64,000 nucleotides of DNA from Nitrospinaceae bacterium (GCA_029261555.1 JAJDBB010000039.1:39579-103578); one strand, 5' to 3'; counted from the stretch's first letter, positions 33,567-42,873 are shown. The notes: generated by a model from the sequence alone, not told the origin. Numbers and translations are program-made.

Positions 33567-34430
33567 TTAGAGGTCTGCGCCTTGGAGTTTTAGGTAGTCG
33601 ACGACGTCCATATTTCCGTGAGCGACGGCTAGGTGGAAGGGCGTTCTGCCGTCCGCGCCCTTGGCGTTCACGTCGGCGTCATGTTCGACGAGCAAACGCG
33701 CCATGTCCAAATGGTTCCAGCGGGCGGCTTCATGCAAGGCGGTGTGGCCCTCGTTGTCCGCCGCGTCCAGTTGGGCGCCGCGCGCGATCAACGCCTCAGC
33801 CGGGGAAAGCCTTCCTTTTTCGGCGGACCAATGCAGAGGTGAGCGGCCCAACCGGTCCTTTGCGTTCACCTTCGCCCCGTTATCCAGAAACAAATCCAGC
33901 ATGGTCCGGTCGTCCCGCAAGGCCGAAGCGTGCAGGGGCGTGTTCAGCCATTCGGAATGCGTGTCGACGCGCGCCCCCTTTTGGACCAGCGTCCGCGCTG
34001 TTTCCAGGCTTCCCTGGTCGGCGGCCAGATGCAAAGCCGTGTACCCGTAGCGATCCTTTTTTTCGATTTGTGCGCCCTTCGATAGTAGAAGCTTTGCGAG
34101 TTCTGCATGGTTTTCCAGGGACGCCGTGTGCAGAGGAGTCAGCCCTTCGTGGTCGGCGATATTGACGTCCGCGTTCCGGTCGAGGAGCCACCGGACCAGC
34201 GCGACGTCGTTCTTGAAGGAGGCGAGGGAGAGAGGACTGGAGCCTTGCTTGTTTTTGAGATCAATGGAAGCGCCGTCGGCGATTAACTTTCCGACGCGCT
34301 CGACGTCGCCGGCGAGAGCCGCGTCGTGCAAAGATTCAGCGCTGGCCGCGCTTATCCATAAACATAAAAGAAGAGTCAGGCCGAGCGGGTTAACGATCCG
34401 CAAATAGTTGCACGGATGGTTTGCCATCAA
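33567..34430 (-). CDS. Exported ankyrin-repeat protein
   Basis: A 287-residue protein with a signal-like N-terminus (NPLGLTLLLCLWISAASA) and then about eight ankyrin repeats of 33 residues, for example EGLTPLHTASLENHAELAKL, YGYTALHLAADQGSLETART and EGHTALHEAARWNHLDMARL. Ankyrin solenoids bind proteins. The signal suggests periplasmic location rather than delivery into another cell. It is convergent with the TMTC-like gene with only 9 bp between stops, and 9 bp downstream of the LRR gene on the same strand, so it may share a transcript with the two LRR genes. Confidence 0.85.
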   Translation of the reverse strand: MMANHPCNYLRIVNPLGLTLLLCLWISAASAESLHDAALAGDVERVGKLIADGASIDLKNKQGSSPLSLASFKNDVALVRWLLDRNADVNIADHEGLTPLHTASLENHAELAKLLLSKGAQIEKKDRYGYTALHLAADQGSLETARTLVQKGARVDTHSEWLNTPLHASALRDDRTMLDLFLDNGAKVNAKDRLGRSPLHWSAEKGRLSPAEALIARGAQLDAADNEGHTALHEAARWNHLDMARLLVEHDADVNAKGADGRTPFHLAVAHGNMDVVDYLKLQGADL

Positions 34431-34439
34431 GGCGACCGG

Positions 34440-35948
34440 TTAAAACCGCAGTTCCTGGAGGGATTTAAATTTTTTGTCTTGCGTGAGGAGGAACAGGTCG
34501 TTGTCGTTCAGGGGATTGTTTCTGATGTCGAGAATTTCGAGCGCGGGCAATTGGTCTGGGTGGGACAGGGCGATAACCCCATTGCTGGCGATACAATTGG
34601 AACTGATTCGCAATTCCTTGAGGCCCGAAAAATTCGAGGATTGGGTCAAGGCAATGAGACCGGCGTCGCCAACATCGGCGGACCAGAGGCGCAAGCGTTC
34701 CAGCGCTGAAAAATTTTTTGATCTGGCGAGAATCTGCATCGCCTTGTCGCCAAGTTCGTTCTGCCCCAGGTTCAATTCGCGCAGGCCGGTCAAGCGTTCC
34801 GACCGGGCGAGGGCGAGTACGCCGGGCCATTTGATTTTGGTCTTTTCCAGGTTGAGGGAGGTCAGTCCGCTGAGGTTTTTTGCATCCGCCAAAACCACCG
34901 CCACCTTGTTGCCGACCGCGTTGTCCATCAGGTTCAGCATTTTAATGTTTTTTACGTGGGAAGATTGCGCCAGCGCCTCGACGCCCCGGTGGTCGAAATT
35001 ATTGTTGCGTAGCGAAAGCGTTTCCACCTTGGCCAAAAATTCCATCCCGGCGAGCGCGACCATTTCCTTGTTGCGCAGGCGACGTCCGTTCAGGTTCAGA
35101 ATTTTGCCGTCGGGTGACAAACATTTTCGGGTCAGCGTTTTGAGGGAAAGCTCCATCAAGGCGTGCTCGCCGGTTTTCCCGAAGTCGTTGTCAAACAAGT
35201 AGAGGTCGCGCAGGTTCCCCAGGTTTTTGGATTTCGCCAATGCCAGCGACCCCTCGTCGCCTATCCAGTTAGAATCCAGAAACAGTTTATCGATTTGCCC
35301 GGAGGCGGGCGAGTTGGCGATGACTTTTGCCGCTGCGTCGCCGAGTCGGTTCCAGCCCAGGTTCAAATGTTGGATGTGGGTGAAGGCGCCAGTTTGAGCC
35401 CAACCCGCGAGGGCTTCGTCCCCGATTTTATTTTTCCGCAGGTTCAGTAGTTTTAAATTGGGATTGGCGACGCCGCCGGGAAACTTGGCGATAGGTTTTC
35501 GTCCCAGGATGTTGAACTCCATATCCAGCGAGCGGAGGCTTTTCAATTTTGTGGATTTGATAATTTCCAGCGCCCCTTCGTCTCCCACGCGGTTGCTCGC
35601 CAGTATCAGGTTTTGCAAAGAGGAGAGGCTGGTGGCTTGCGCCAAGGCAACGGCGCCGGGGTCTCTGATTTTGTTGCTTTCCAAAATCAGCGTGGTCAGA
35701 TTCGTCAGGCTAGCGCATTGCGCCAGTTCGCGGATTCCTGCGTCCGTCAGGTTATTTTCAGTGAGGTCCAGCTTGACCAGGTGAGACAGGTCCCGCGTGC
35801 GGGCGAGCAGGATCAGTCCTTCGTCGCCGATCCTCTCATAGGACAGGTCGAGAAAACTTTCTTTCCCTTCGTCGATTTTCCGACGCAATAGTTTGATGAT
35901 GGCTAATTCTTTTTTCTTTTCGTCCATCTGGATTTCAGTCGTCGTCAT
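34440..35948 (-). CDS. Leucine-rich repeat protein, ribonuclease-inhibitor type (large)
   Basis: A 502-residue protein made of about 16 RNI-like leucine-rich repeats of 24-28 residues with the bacterial consensus NxIGDEGxxxLAxSxxL, for example LTNLTTLILESNKIRDPGAV, IDKLFLDSNWIGDEGSLALA and LRELNLGQNELGDKAMQILA. There is no signal peptide and no catalytic domain. The 5' end overlaps the 3' end of the upstream LRR gene by 14 bp, so the two are coupled. An internal ATG at codon 8 is an alternative start. LRR horseshoes bind proteins; the partner is unknown. Confidence 0.85.
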   Translation of the reverse strand: MTTTEIQMDEKKKELAIIKLLRRKIDEGKESFLDLSYERIGDEGLILLARTRDLSHLVKLDLTENNLTDAGIRELAQCASLTNLTTLILESNKIRDPGAVALAQATSLSSLQNLILASNRVGDEGALEIIKSTKLKSLRSLDMEFNILGRKPIAKFPGGVANPNLKLLNLRKNKIGDEALAGWAQTGAFTHIQHLNLGWNRLGDAAAKVIANSPASGQIDKLFLDSNWIGDEGSLALAKSKNLGNLRDLYLFDNDFGKTGEHALMELSLKTLTRKCLSPDGKILNLNGRRLRNKEMVALAGMEFLAKVETLSLRNNNFDHRGVEALAQSSHVKNIKMLNLMDNAVGNKVAVVLADAKNLSGLTSLNLEKTKIKWPGVLALARSERLTGLRELNLGQNELGDKAMQILARSKNFSALERLRLWSADVGDAGLIALTQSSNFSGLKELRISSNCIASNGVIALSHPDQLPALEILDIRNNPLNDNDLFLLTQDKKFKSLQELRF

Positions 35949-36606
35949 CGGCGACGAGCAGATCGGTTTTAACGCCGGGTAGGGCGCTCAAGAATTCCGA
36001 TTCGGCCATCATCTCGAAACCCTCCGGCGAAATCATGTTGTACATGATGTTGAGGGTCGTCAGGCTTTTGAGCGCGGAGCATTCGGAGAAAGCTTGCATG
36101 CCGTCGAAGCCGATACGGTTGGCGTCGATGTGCAAGGTTTTTAATTTTTTCAGATGCGGCGAGTTGGCCAGCGCTATGGCCCCTTCGTCGCCGATGCGAT
36201 TGAACGACAGGTCCAGAGTTTCCAGATTAGAAAAGACGGGCGAGTTGGCCAGCGCTTCGGCCCCCTGGGCGTTGATGCGGTTAGAGTACAGGCTCAGGTA
36301 CCGAAGTTTGGAAAAGTTTTTACTTTCCGCCAGCGCTTCGAGGCCCTCGTTGGCCAGCCGGTTGTCGTACATCCACAATTCCTTGAGCGTGGGCGGAAAA
36401 AATTCCGAGTCGGCCAACTCTTCCAGCGCATTGTCTTTCAGTCCCGTGTTATAAAGGAACATAATTTCCAGGCCTTCGACGGCGACATTTTCGCCAAGCT
36501 CTACCGCTGTATCGAGGTCGATTCTCCGATCGGAAAAATCCAGGGTCAGCCCATCCTTACTCAAACCCCGTTTGATCCATCGGCGTAAATTAATTTCTTG
36601 TGCCAT
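35935..36606 (-). CDS. Leucine-rich repeat protein, ribonuclease-inhibitor type (small)
   Basis: A 223-residue LRR protein with about six repeats (LKELWMYDNRLANEGLEALA, LETLDLSFNRIGDEGAIALA, LKTLHIDANRIGFDGMQAFS) and an acidic C-terminal DDDD. It has no signal peptide. An N-terminal cap of about 35 residues (LRRWIKRGLSKDGLTLDFSD) precedes the repeats and resembles the start of the larger downstream protein (IKLLRRKIDEGKESFLDLS), so the two are likely tandem duplicates that grew by repeat gain. The two genes overlap by 14 bp. Confidence 0.83.
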   Translation of the reverse strand: MAQEINLRRWIKRGLSKDGLTLDFSDRRIDLDTAVELGENVAVEGLEIMFLYNTGLKDNALEELADSEFFPPTLKELWMYDNRLANEGLEALAESKNFSKLRYLSLYSNRINAQGAEALANSPVFSNLETLDLSFNRIGDEGAIALANSPHLKKLKTLHIDANRIGFDGMQAFSECSALKSLTTLNIMYNMISPEGFEMMAESEFLSALPGVKTDLLVADDDD

Positions 36607-36793
36607 AGATGCGGTCCGTTCAAACCGGCGTCCCGACCATGCAACAATGCTCCGTAAAAGCGGGACGAAATGCAGGGAATCGGGACGAGTGGGTAAAAAT
36701 TGAAACTTTCATTCTATCGACGCCGCTCGAAAAGTAAAGCAATAATATTAGAAACGCGCCAATCCCTATGAGCGCGTCTCGAAAGCCATTTGA

Positions 36794-38380
36794 ATGATGA
36801 CGCCAAGTCCTAAAATTATCGGTGTTTTTGCGTGCCTGAGCCTGTTGGTTTTGGCGGCCTGCTCCGGTCCCGACGCCTCTTCCCCGGCCCTCAGGGAGTT
36901 GCGCATCCCCATTTCCTCCGAGCCTCCGACCCTGGACTGGTCGCTGGCTACGGACAACGTTTCCTTCGATATCCTGACCAACTTGATGGAAGGGTTGGCG
37001 CAGTATAACGAGGACCTGGAGCCGGTTCCTGCAATTGCAAAGTCCTGGGAGTTTTCGCCGGACGGAAAAACGGTCACGTTCAATTTGCGCGACGACGTTT
37101 ACTGGACCGACGGGCGAGCGGTCGTGGCGGGCGATTTTGAATATTCCTGGAAGCGCCTGCTGAATCCGAAAACGGCGGCGGAATACGCTTATTTTTTGTT
37201 CGACGTCGAAAACGCCTACGAATACAACTCCGGAGCGATCAAGGATCCTGATCGCGTGGGAGTTCGCGCCCTTTCGCCGACTGTGTTGGAGGTCCGACTG
37301 AAAAAACCGGTGGTGTATTTTCCTAGCATCGTCACCTTTATGGTCACCTTTCCCCAACGTAAGGATATGATCGAGCTTCATGGGGACCACTGGACGGACC
37401 CGGAAAACCTCGTCACCAACGGCCCGTTCACCCTGGAAAGCTGGCGGCATGAATACAAACTGGAGCTTGCGGCCAACGAAAAATTTTACGGAGGGCGGCC
37501 TGGAATCGACCGCGTCTCGGCTTACATTGTCAGGGAAAAAACCACGGCGCTTACATTATATGAAACCGGCGAACTGGACATGGTGGACCTGCCGCCGGTG
37601 GCCATACCGCATTATCGCGAAAATCCTGAATACGTTTCGCTGCCGCTGTTGCGCGGATACTATTACGGCTTCAACGCTCAAAAGGCGCCTTTCGACGACA
37701 AAAAAGTACGCCGGGCTTTCGCCCACGCGATTGACCGTTCGCGATTGCCCGTAATTTTGCAGGGCGGGGAGATTCCCACGGCGTCCTGGATTCCGAAAGG
37801 CATGCCCGGCTACAACGCGGACCTGGGGGCAAAATTTGATCCCGCCGCGGCGCGTCGCCTGCTGGCCAAAGCCGGCTATCCTGAAGGCAAAGGGTTATCG
37901 CCGATCACCGCCGTGTTCAACAGCAACGAACCGACGCATCGGTTGGTCGCCGAATTTATTCAGGCTCAATGGAAGGAGCATTTGAATGTTCTGGTTGAGT
38001 TTGAAAGCCAGGAATGGAAAGTGTTTCTCAGCCGTCTGAAAGTAGACCCGCCGCAAATTTTCCGCTTGGGTTGGGGGGCAGATTTTCCTGACCCGGATAA
38101 TTTCATGAACCTCTTTACTTCCACCAGCGGCAACAATCACTTAAAATGGGCTAACCCGCTTTATGACAAACTGGTGGCGCGGGGCGCTGCGGAAAAAAAC
38201 CCCGTCCGGCGACGAAAAATTTACGACCAGGCTCAAACCTTGCTGACCGAAACGGAGGCACCGATCATCTCGCTTTTTATCACCGCGCAAAACCAATTGG
38301 TCAAACCCTACGTCCGGGGGCTTAAACTTAATGCCATGGAACTTCTGTATCTGAAATACGCGACCCTCGAAAAAACATGA
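36794..38380 (+). CDS. Oligopeptide-binding (family 5) solute-binding lipoprotein
   Basis: A 528-residue lipoprotein (lipobox LVLAAC, Cys23) of the SBP_bac_5/OppA family: ELRIPISSEPPTLDWSLATD, LAQYNEDLEPVPAIAKSWEF, FNLRDDVYWTDGRAVVAGDF and FRLGWGADFPDPDNFMNLFT are family landmarks. It would capture peptides for an ABC importer. No permease or ATPase genes are adjacent; instead it overlaps a glycosyltransferase gene by 4 bp. Such orphan binding proteins may supply a distant transporter or have a chaperone or sensing role. Confidence 0.88.
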   Translation: MMTPSPKIIGVFACLSLLVLAACSGPDASSPALRELRIPISSEPPTLDWSLATDNVSFDILTNLMEGLAQYNEDLEPVPAIAKSWEFSPDGKTVTFNLRDDVYWTDGRAVVAGDFEYSWKRLLNPKTAAEYAYFLFDVENAYEYNSGAIKDPDRVGVRALSPTVLEVRLKKPVVYFPSIVTFMVTFPQRKDMIELHGDHWTDPENLVTNGPFTLESWRHEYKLELAANEKFYGGRPGIDRVSAYIVREKTTALTLYETGELDMVDLPPVAIPHYRENPEYVSLPLLRGYYYGFNAQKAPFDDKKVRRAFAHAIDRSRLPVILQGGEIPTASWIPKGMPGYNADLGAKFDPAAARRLLAKAGYPEGKGLSPITAVFNSNEPTHRLVAEFIQAQWKEHLNVLVEFESQEWKVFLSRLKVDPPQIFRLGWGADFPDPDNFMNLFTSTSGNNHLKWANPLYDKLVARGAAEKNPVRRRKIYDQAQTLLTETEAPIISLFITAQNQLVKPYVRGLKLNAMELLYLKYATLEKT

Positions 38381-39333
38381 GCGTATCGACTTCCCACCCC
38401 GACTCCATCGAACTTTCCGTAGTCGTCGTCAACTTCAACTCCAGAGATTATTTGAAGAGGTGCCTGCGTTCCATTATGGAAACGGCGGGGAATCTGACTT
38501 ACGAGATCATCGTGGTGGACAACCGATCCAAGGATGGGAGCGCGGAAATGGTCCGGCGGGAATTTCCCAACGTGCGTTTGATCGAGAACCGCGACAACCG
38601 GGGATTTACGCGCGGGAATAACCAGGGCATTCGAATTTCCCGCGGCCGGTTCGTTCATCTTTTGAACAACGACACGGTGGTTCTTCCCGGCGCGTTCCAA
38701 GCGATGATCAAGGTCATGAACGATCACTCGGGCGCGGGTTTGGTTGGTCCTCGGTTATTGAACGGCGATGGAACTCTGCAACAGTCTTTTGGAAAGGACA
38801 TGAATTTCGTTAACGACTTTTTCAGGAAGTACGTCACCAATTTGTACGAAAAACGCGGAAACTCCATCGTCGGGAAATTCCTCGATTGGAGGCACTCAGC
38901 TCTCCGGGAGGTCGCCTGGGTCAAGGGGGCGTCCATGTTTTTTCGCCGACAGGCCTTGTTCGACGCCGGGTTGATGGATGAACGTATTTTTATGTTTATG
39001 GAAGAGATCGATTTGAGCGTGCGGGTCCGGGAGTTGGGTTGGAAAATCCTTTTCACTCCCGAAGCTAAGATCGTCCATTTTGGCGGTGTGAGCACGGAGA
39101 CCAACAGCTATCAGGCCAAGGTGGAATACCACAAGAGCCAGTTGCATTATTACAAAAAGCATCATGGCCGTTGGGGCGTATTCTTTCTGAAAATTTATTT
39201 ATACGTTCGGATGGCCCGGAACATCTGGTGGTGGAGCTTGAAGGAGAAGATGGGTGAAGGAAAATCAAAATTGCCCAGCGAGCGCGTCAAGTTCTGCCGG
39301 GAAGTTTTGCAGCGCGTCCGCGAGTTCAAATAA
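38377..39333 (+). CDS. Glycosyltransferase family 2 protein (rhamnosyltransferase-like)
   Basis: A 318-residue GT-A enzyme: VVVNFNSRDYLKRCLRSIME, EIIVVDNRSKDGSAEMVRRE, the donor/metal region GRFVHLLNNDTVVLPGAFQA, and WVKGASMFFRRQALFDAGLM with FMEEIDLSVRVRELGWKILF. This ensemble is typical of GT2 rhamnosyltransferase-like enzymes for O-antigen or surface glycans, acting at the cytosolic face of the inner membrane. The ATG overlaps the upstream stop by 4 bp. The convergent heptosyltransferase follows. Confidence 0.88.
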   Translation: MSVSTSHPDSIELSVVVVNFNSRDYLKRCLRSIMETAGNLTYEIIVVDNRSKDGSAEMVRREFPNVRLIENRDNRGFTRGNNQGIRISRGRFVHLLNNDTVVLPGAFQAMIKVMNDHSGAGLVGPRLLNGDGTLQQSFGKDMNFVNDFFRKYVTNLYEKRGNSIVGKFLDWRHSALREVAWVKGASMFFRRQALFDAGLMDERIFMFMEEIDLSVRVRELGWKILFTPEAKIVHFGGVSTETNSYQAKVEYHKSQLHYYKKHHGRWGVFFLKIYLYVRMARNIWWWSLKEKMGEGKSKLPSERVKFCREVLQRVREFK

Positions 39334-39370
39334 AAAGATCGGTATGTTTGACAAACGAAACCCTTCGCCG

Positions 39371-40444
39371 TCAACTGGGATTGCCGTTTTTAAAATCCGC
39401 AAAGGTTTTGGCCTTTGTAAAAACTTCGTCCACCTCGATGGAGGTCAGGCATTTGATGTGCGAGCATTCGGGAAAACTTCCGTTGTCGTAACAAGGCGAA
39501 CAGTCAACTTGCTTGAATACAATCGTGTGGCGAGGACCGAGCGGAGCTTGTACCCTGGGGTCGGTCGGTCCGTACAGGCCGACGGTCCGCGCTCCCATCG
39601 CGTCGGCGATGTGCAGGGGGCCGCTGTCGTTGCCGATATACCCCGAGCAGAGGCGCATCACCGACGCCATCTCGCCAAAACTTAACGCCGTGGCGTCGAC
39701 GGCGTCGGCGCAATGTTTTTGAACTGTTCGAGCCAGTTCTGCCTCGTCCGGCCCGCCAAAAATAATGGCGCGCGCGTTTAACTCCTCGCGACATCGTTTT
39801 GCCAGCGCAATAAAATTCTCCATTGGCCAACGTCGCGTGGGCATGAAGGATTTCACGTTCTTCCCGCCGCCCGGTCCGATTCCTATAAAATTTCCGTCCC
39901 CACGCAGTCCGTGCGACTCAAGAAATTCCTGAAGAAATTTGTCCTCCGAAGGGGAAAGGTAGTAAAAGCTTCGCTCGTAAATTGCGGAGACGTCCAGCGC
40001 GCGCAACAGGTCGAGATAACCTTCGCGCTCGTTGCCTCCGGGTTTGGGAGCGACGGAATGGGTGAGGCCGCCTTGTCCATCGCGTGAAAATCCGACGCGC
40101 ACCGGCGCGCCGGAAAGCATTGCCAAGAGGTTGAAGCGCCAGTCCTTGTGCAAAACAAAAACGGCGTCGAATTTTTCCCGGCGCAACAATGCAAGCAAGC
40201 GGAAGGTTTCGCGGGTTCGAGCCAACGGCCCGCTTTTGTAAATCGCCTTGTCGTCCGCCAGGATCAGGCCCTCGAAAACCGGATGACTGTCCATGACCGA
40301 GGCGTAGGTTTTCCCGGTAAGCAAAAATATTTTTGCCTGCGGAAAGTTTCGCCCGAGCTGGTCGAATAACGCGGAGCACATCACCAGGTCGCCCATGGCG
40401 CCCAGTTTGATGCAAAGAATTTTTTGCGGGGAATTGAAGGTCAT
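39371..40444 (-). CDS. Glycosyltransferase family 9 (ADP-heptose:LPS heptosyltransferase-like)
   Basis: A 357-residue GT-B protein. The N-terminal ILCIKLGAMGDLVMCSALFD is the family 9 acceptor-side motif, and the C-terminal donor site reads IGIGPGGGKNVKSFMPTRRW through YIGNDSGPLHIADAMGARTV and GLYGPTDP. Members add heptose to the inner core of lipopolysaccharide. Cys-rich CSPCYDNGSFPECSHIKC near the C-terminus is common in the family. It suggests the host makes LPS. Transcribed toward the GT2 gene. Confidence 0.9.
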   Translation of the reverse strand: MTFNSPQKILCIKLGAMGDLVMCSALFDQLGRNFPQAKIFLLTGKTYASVMDSHPVFEGLILADDKAIYKSGPLARTRETFRLLALLRREKFDAVFVLHKDWRFNLLAMLSGAPVRVGFSRDGQGGLTHSVAPKPGGNEREGYLDLLRALDVSAIYERSFYYLSPSEDKFLQEFLESHGLRGDGNFIGIGPGGGKNVKSFMPTRRWPMENFIALAKRCREELNARAIIFGGPDEAELARTVQKHCADAVDATALSFGEMASVMRLCSGYIGNDSGPLHIADAMGARTVGLYGPTDPRVQAPLGPRHTIVFKQVDCSPCYDNGSFPECSHIKCLTSIEVDEVFTKAKTFADFKNGNPS

Positions 40445-40489
40445 CTTTTGCGGCGATTGCGCTTTCTCAAAGATTCGACGGAGGAAAAC

Positions 40490-40738
40490 TTATTTCTTTA
40501 TCTCTTCAAGAAAAGCTTCTCCGCCCTTGCCGACTTTTTCAACCAGTGTTTCGGATTCCGTTTTAACGCTTTCCGCCGCCGCGGTCACTTGCTCGCTGGC
40601 GCTGTCTACCGCGTCGGTCACATTATCGGTCAGGGTGTCGGCGGCGTCGCAGGCCGCGAGAGACATCAGGCAGGCGACCGCGAATCCGCGGACCAAAACC
40701 GTTGCGCGTTTAAAGTGAATTGAGGTTGAATTTTTCAT
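40490..40738 (-). CDS. Small lipoprotein with amphipathic helix
   Basis: An 82-residue protein with a basic N-terminus, hydrophobic stretch and lipobox MSLAAC (Cys30). The mature 53 residues are predicted as one long Ala/Val/Glu/Thr-rich helix (TLTDNVTDAVDSASEQVTAA) with no cysteine. It resembles entericidin-like or envelope-spacer lipoproteins but shares no specific motif I can name. It stands alone, between the heptosyltransferase and DHH genes. Confidence 0.65.
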   Translation of the reverse strand: MKNSTSIHFKRATVLVRGFAVACLMSLAACDAADTLTDNVTDAVDSASEQVTAAAESVKTESETLVEKVGKGGEAFLEEIKK

Positions 40739-40776
40739 TTCAGACTTTTCCGGTCGGTTGCGGGTACGATTATTTT

Positions 40777-41973
40777 TTAGAGGCGCTCTTGAATCGATTC
40801 CAGCGCTTGTCCAAGGACTGCAACAAATTGTTCCTCTTCGGCTGGAGTTACGCGAAAAGAAACCGCGCCGGGATGACCGCCGCCGCCCAGGTATTGTCCG
40901 TCAAACCGGGAGCGCAGGGGATCTTCCATTTGTCTCAGGTCAAACCGGTCGTATTTTATGGCACGGCGAATTTTTATGAATATGCATTCTTCCCCTTCGG
41001 GGCTGATTCCGTTAAAACAAACCACCCCGACCTTTCCCGAGCGTTCCGGAGCCTCGTTGAGCAGCCGACCGCGAACCTGGGAAAACCATTCCGACTCGTA
41101 AGGCTGAATGCAGGCCTGGTAGCGGGAATGCGTGGAATCCAGCAAGTTCAAAAACGCGACACCCTCGCTTTGTTCCACCCGGTCCAGCAGTTTTTGGATG
41201 CAAGCTTCCTGGTCGCTGGACAGGTTGTTTATATATTGAAGCAGGTGATCTGGTGCGGCAAACTTTTTTTCCAAGTCGTCCCCTGGCCGGTCCGAAGTTT
41301 CCTTGCGCCAGCGCGTCAGGGCCTTCAAGTTTTTTTGGCACTTGGCCATCCAATAGTCGTAGCTTTCGCGGTCGAGGATGATCTGTCCTCCTCCCGTGTC
41401 GCATAACAGGCCGGTCAACAGGTTTATCAGAATGCTTCTTTTTTCGAAGGGATCGGGTTGGGCGCGGCGTTGCTGGAGAACTTCAAACAGTTCGCCGACG
41501 ATCTCCACGTTGGCGTTCGCCTGACGATACAATTGGACGGATTCGGGAGCCAAAGGTTGGCTGTCAGACCCAAAATGATGGTCGGTTTCAATAACCGGAA
41601 GACCTTTGGCAATGAACGAATTTTGAATCGTCGCACCAAAGGGCAGGAGTTTGGGATTGGCCGTGTCGAAAAACATTACCGCGTCCACCTTCCCCTGAAC
41701 GTTCAAAAGATCTTCCTCGTTCTCGACAAACCCGATTTCTTCATGGTAATGGAGGATTTCTTCCATGAAGTCGAGATTGGAATCCAGCGAGTGGGGGAGA
41801 ATGATATGAACCTGTTTGCCGAGCATTTTCAGGTAGACAGCCATGGCCGCCATGGATCCCAGAGCGTCTGGGTCCAGGTAGGATGCGAACAACCAACGGC
41901 GATGCTCGAGCAACAACGTGGCCGCGCGGTCGAGATTGACGGGCCATTCTTTATCTGATGTGGGAGTTTTCAT
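40777..41973 (-). CDS. DHH/DHHA1 family phosphoesterase (NrnA-like)
   Basis: A 398-residue protein with an N-terminal DHH domain and C-terminal DHHA1 domain (DGQYLGGGGHPGAVSFRVTP). The DHH motif proper is VIETDHHFGSDSQ, and the first metal motif reads ASYLDPDALGSMAAMAVYLK, where Tyr32 stands at the usual His of SH-x-DPDALGS. FFDTANPK supplies a further Asp ligand. Related enzymes degrade nanoRNA, pAp or cyclic dinucleotides. A diguanylate cyclase lies 1.5 kb upstream, but the link is only suggestive. Its altered first motif could change metal use. Confidence 0.8.
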   Translation of the reverse strand: MKTPTSDKEWPVNLDRAATLLLEHRRWLFASYLDPDALGSMAAMAVYLKMLGKQVHIILPHSLDSNLDFMEEILHYHEEIGFVENEEDLLNVQGKVDAVMFFDTANPKLLPFGATIQNSFIAKGLPVIETDHHFGSDSQPLAPESVQLYRQANANVEIVGELFEVLQQRRAQPDPFEKRSILINLLTGLLCDTGGGQIILDRESYDYWMAKCQKNLKALTRWRKETSDRPGDDLEKKFAAPDHLLQYINNLSSDQEACIQKLLDRVEQSEGVAFLNLLDSTHSRYQACIQPYESEWFSQVRGRLLNEAPERSGKVGVVCFNGISPEGEECIFIKIRRAIKYDRFDLRQMEDPLRSRFDGQYLGGGGHPGAVSFRVTPAEEEQFVAVLGQALESIQERL

Positions 41974-42083
41974 AAATTAACCGGCATCGTCTATTTATTC
42001 ATTATAAAGACACCGGGTTTCGGAAAATAGATAAAAATTCGCAAGGCGGGCCGGGCGAGGGGAAAATGGATTGGGGAAGGAGC

Positions 42084-42500
42084 CTAGTTGTGCCCGGCGT
42101 CCTGATCGAACAAATCGTTGTATTCGTCCGGGTCGGAGACCGGATTGGGGCCGGATCGCATCCAGTCAAAATTCTCAAGATCCTCTTCCGATTCGTCGTC
42201 CTGTGCAAAGAGGGACCATTGCTCAACAATTTGCGAAGGTTCCCGATGGACGAGTTTCAAACTTCCGCATCGGCATGCGGTTTCGCCCACCACCACCGGC
42301 GTTTCATTTTTCATCAACAAGACGAATTCACAATCCCTGCAGGCATACTCTTTATGGCTTTGGTTCAATTCGTCCGCGATCAGGATTTCCCGACATTGAT
42401 TGCATATGGCAGGGGAGCCGGGGGCATGCGAGTTGAACGTGTTTTCCACTCCGCAGGCCCGGCATTCAACGAGAAAGTCTATGGGTTTTGGCTGGGACAT
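42084..42500 (-). CDS. Multi-Cys zinc-ribbon protein
   Basis: A 138-residue soluble protein with four Cys pairs: VECRACGVENTF, AICNQCREIL, EYACRDCEFVL and ACRCGSLK, so two zinc ribbons are likely. The C-terminus is acidic (DDESEEDLENFDWMRSG). I start at MSQPKPIDF (ATG 42500); the frame extends upstream but there it overlaps the opposite-frame gene at 42532 and its translation looks like a shadow. Function unknown. Confidence 0.65.
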   Translation of the reverse strand: MSQPKPIDFLVECRACGVENTFNSHAPGSPAICNQCREILIADELNQSHKEYACRDCEFVLLMKNETPVVVGETACRCGSLKLVHREPSQIVEQWSLFAQDDESEEDLENFDWMRSGPNPVSDPDEYNDLFDQDAGHN

Positions 42501-42531
42501 GTCGTATAGCGTCGGTTTAAAGAATAGCGGG

Positions 42532-42873
42532 TTAGGATTCAGGAGAACCCATTGAGTCCTTGAACTTGGACATGTCAAAGTTTTCCATATCGATGCCCAT
42601 CTCTTTGAACTGTCCGGAAAAGGGGCATTTCCCCGCGGCCAGTTTCGTTGCTCCATTTTCCGGAGCTGCTTCTTCGCCCGCTTCGTAGCCGTTTTCCTCG
42701 GCCATTAAAATCCACTGCACGGTTTCCAACTGCGAGTCATTGGTCTCGATAATTTTTTTGATTTCATTTTTAGCGTCTTCGTTGTCGGCGCTGTTGGCGG
42801 CGGCTTTGTACTTTTCCATCGCTTGTTTATGCAACTCGACGGCTTCCTTCAAGGTATCCTGTGTAAAGGACAT
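42532..42873 (-). CDS. Small helical protein of unknown function
   Basis: A 113-residue protein with a strong AGGAGGAA-type ribosome-binding site 7 bp before the ATG at 42873, which I prefer over a longer frame. The first 60 residues form two amphipathic helices (FTQDTLKEAVELHKQAMEKY, NEIKKIIETNDSQLETVQWI). The rest is short and acidic with one Cys in AGKCPFSGQFKEMGIDMENF and a Met-rich end. No signal or membrane segment. It could be a bundle related to ferritin-like or regulatory small proteins; I do not recognise it. Same strand as the zinc-ribbon gene, 31 bp upstream. Confidence 0.65.
   Translation of the reverse strand: MSFTQDTLKEAVELHKQAMEKYKAAANSADNEDAKNEIKKIIETNDSQLETVQWILMAEENGYEAGEEAAPENGATKLAAGKCPFSGQFKEMGIDMENFDMSKFKDSMGSPES

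Noticed and set aside
42501..42656. N-terminal extension of the multi-Cys zinc-ribbon gene
   Set aside because: The extra 52 codons overlap the coding frame of the upstream small helical protein, and their translation has shadow-like composition.
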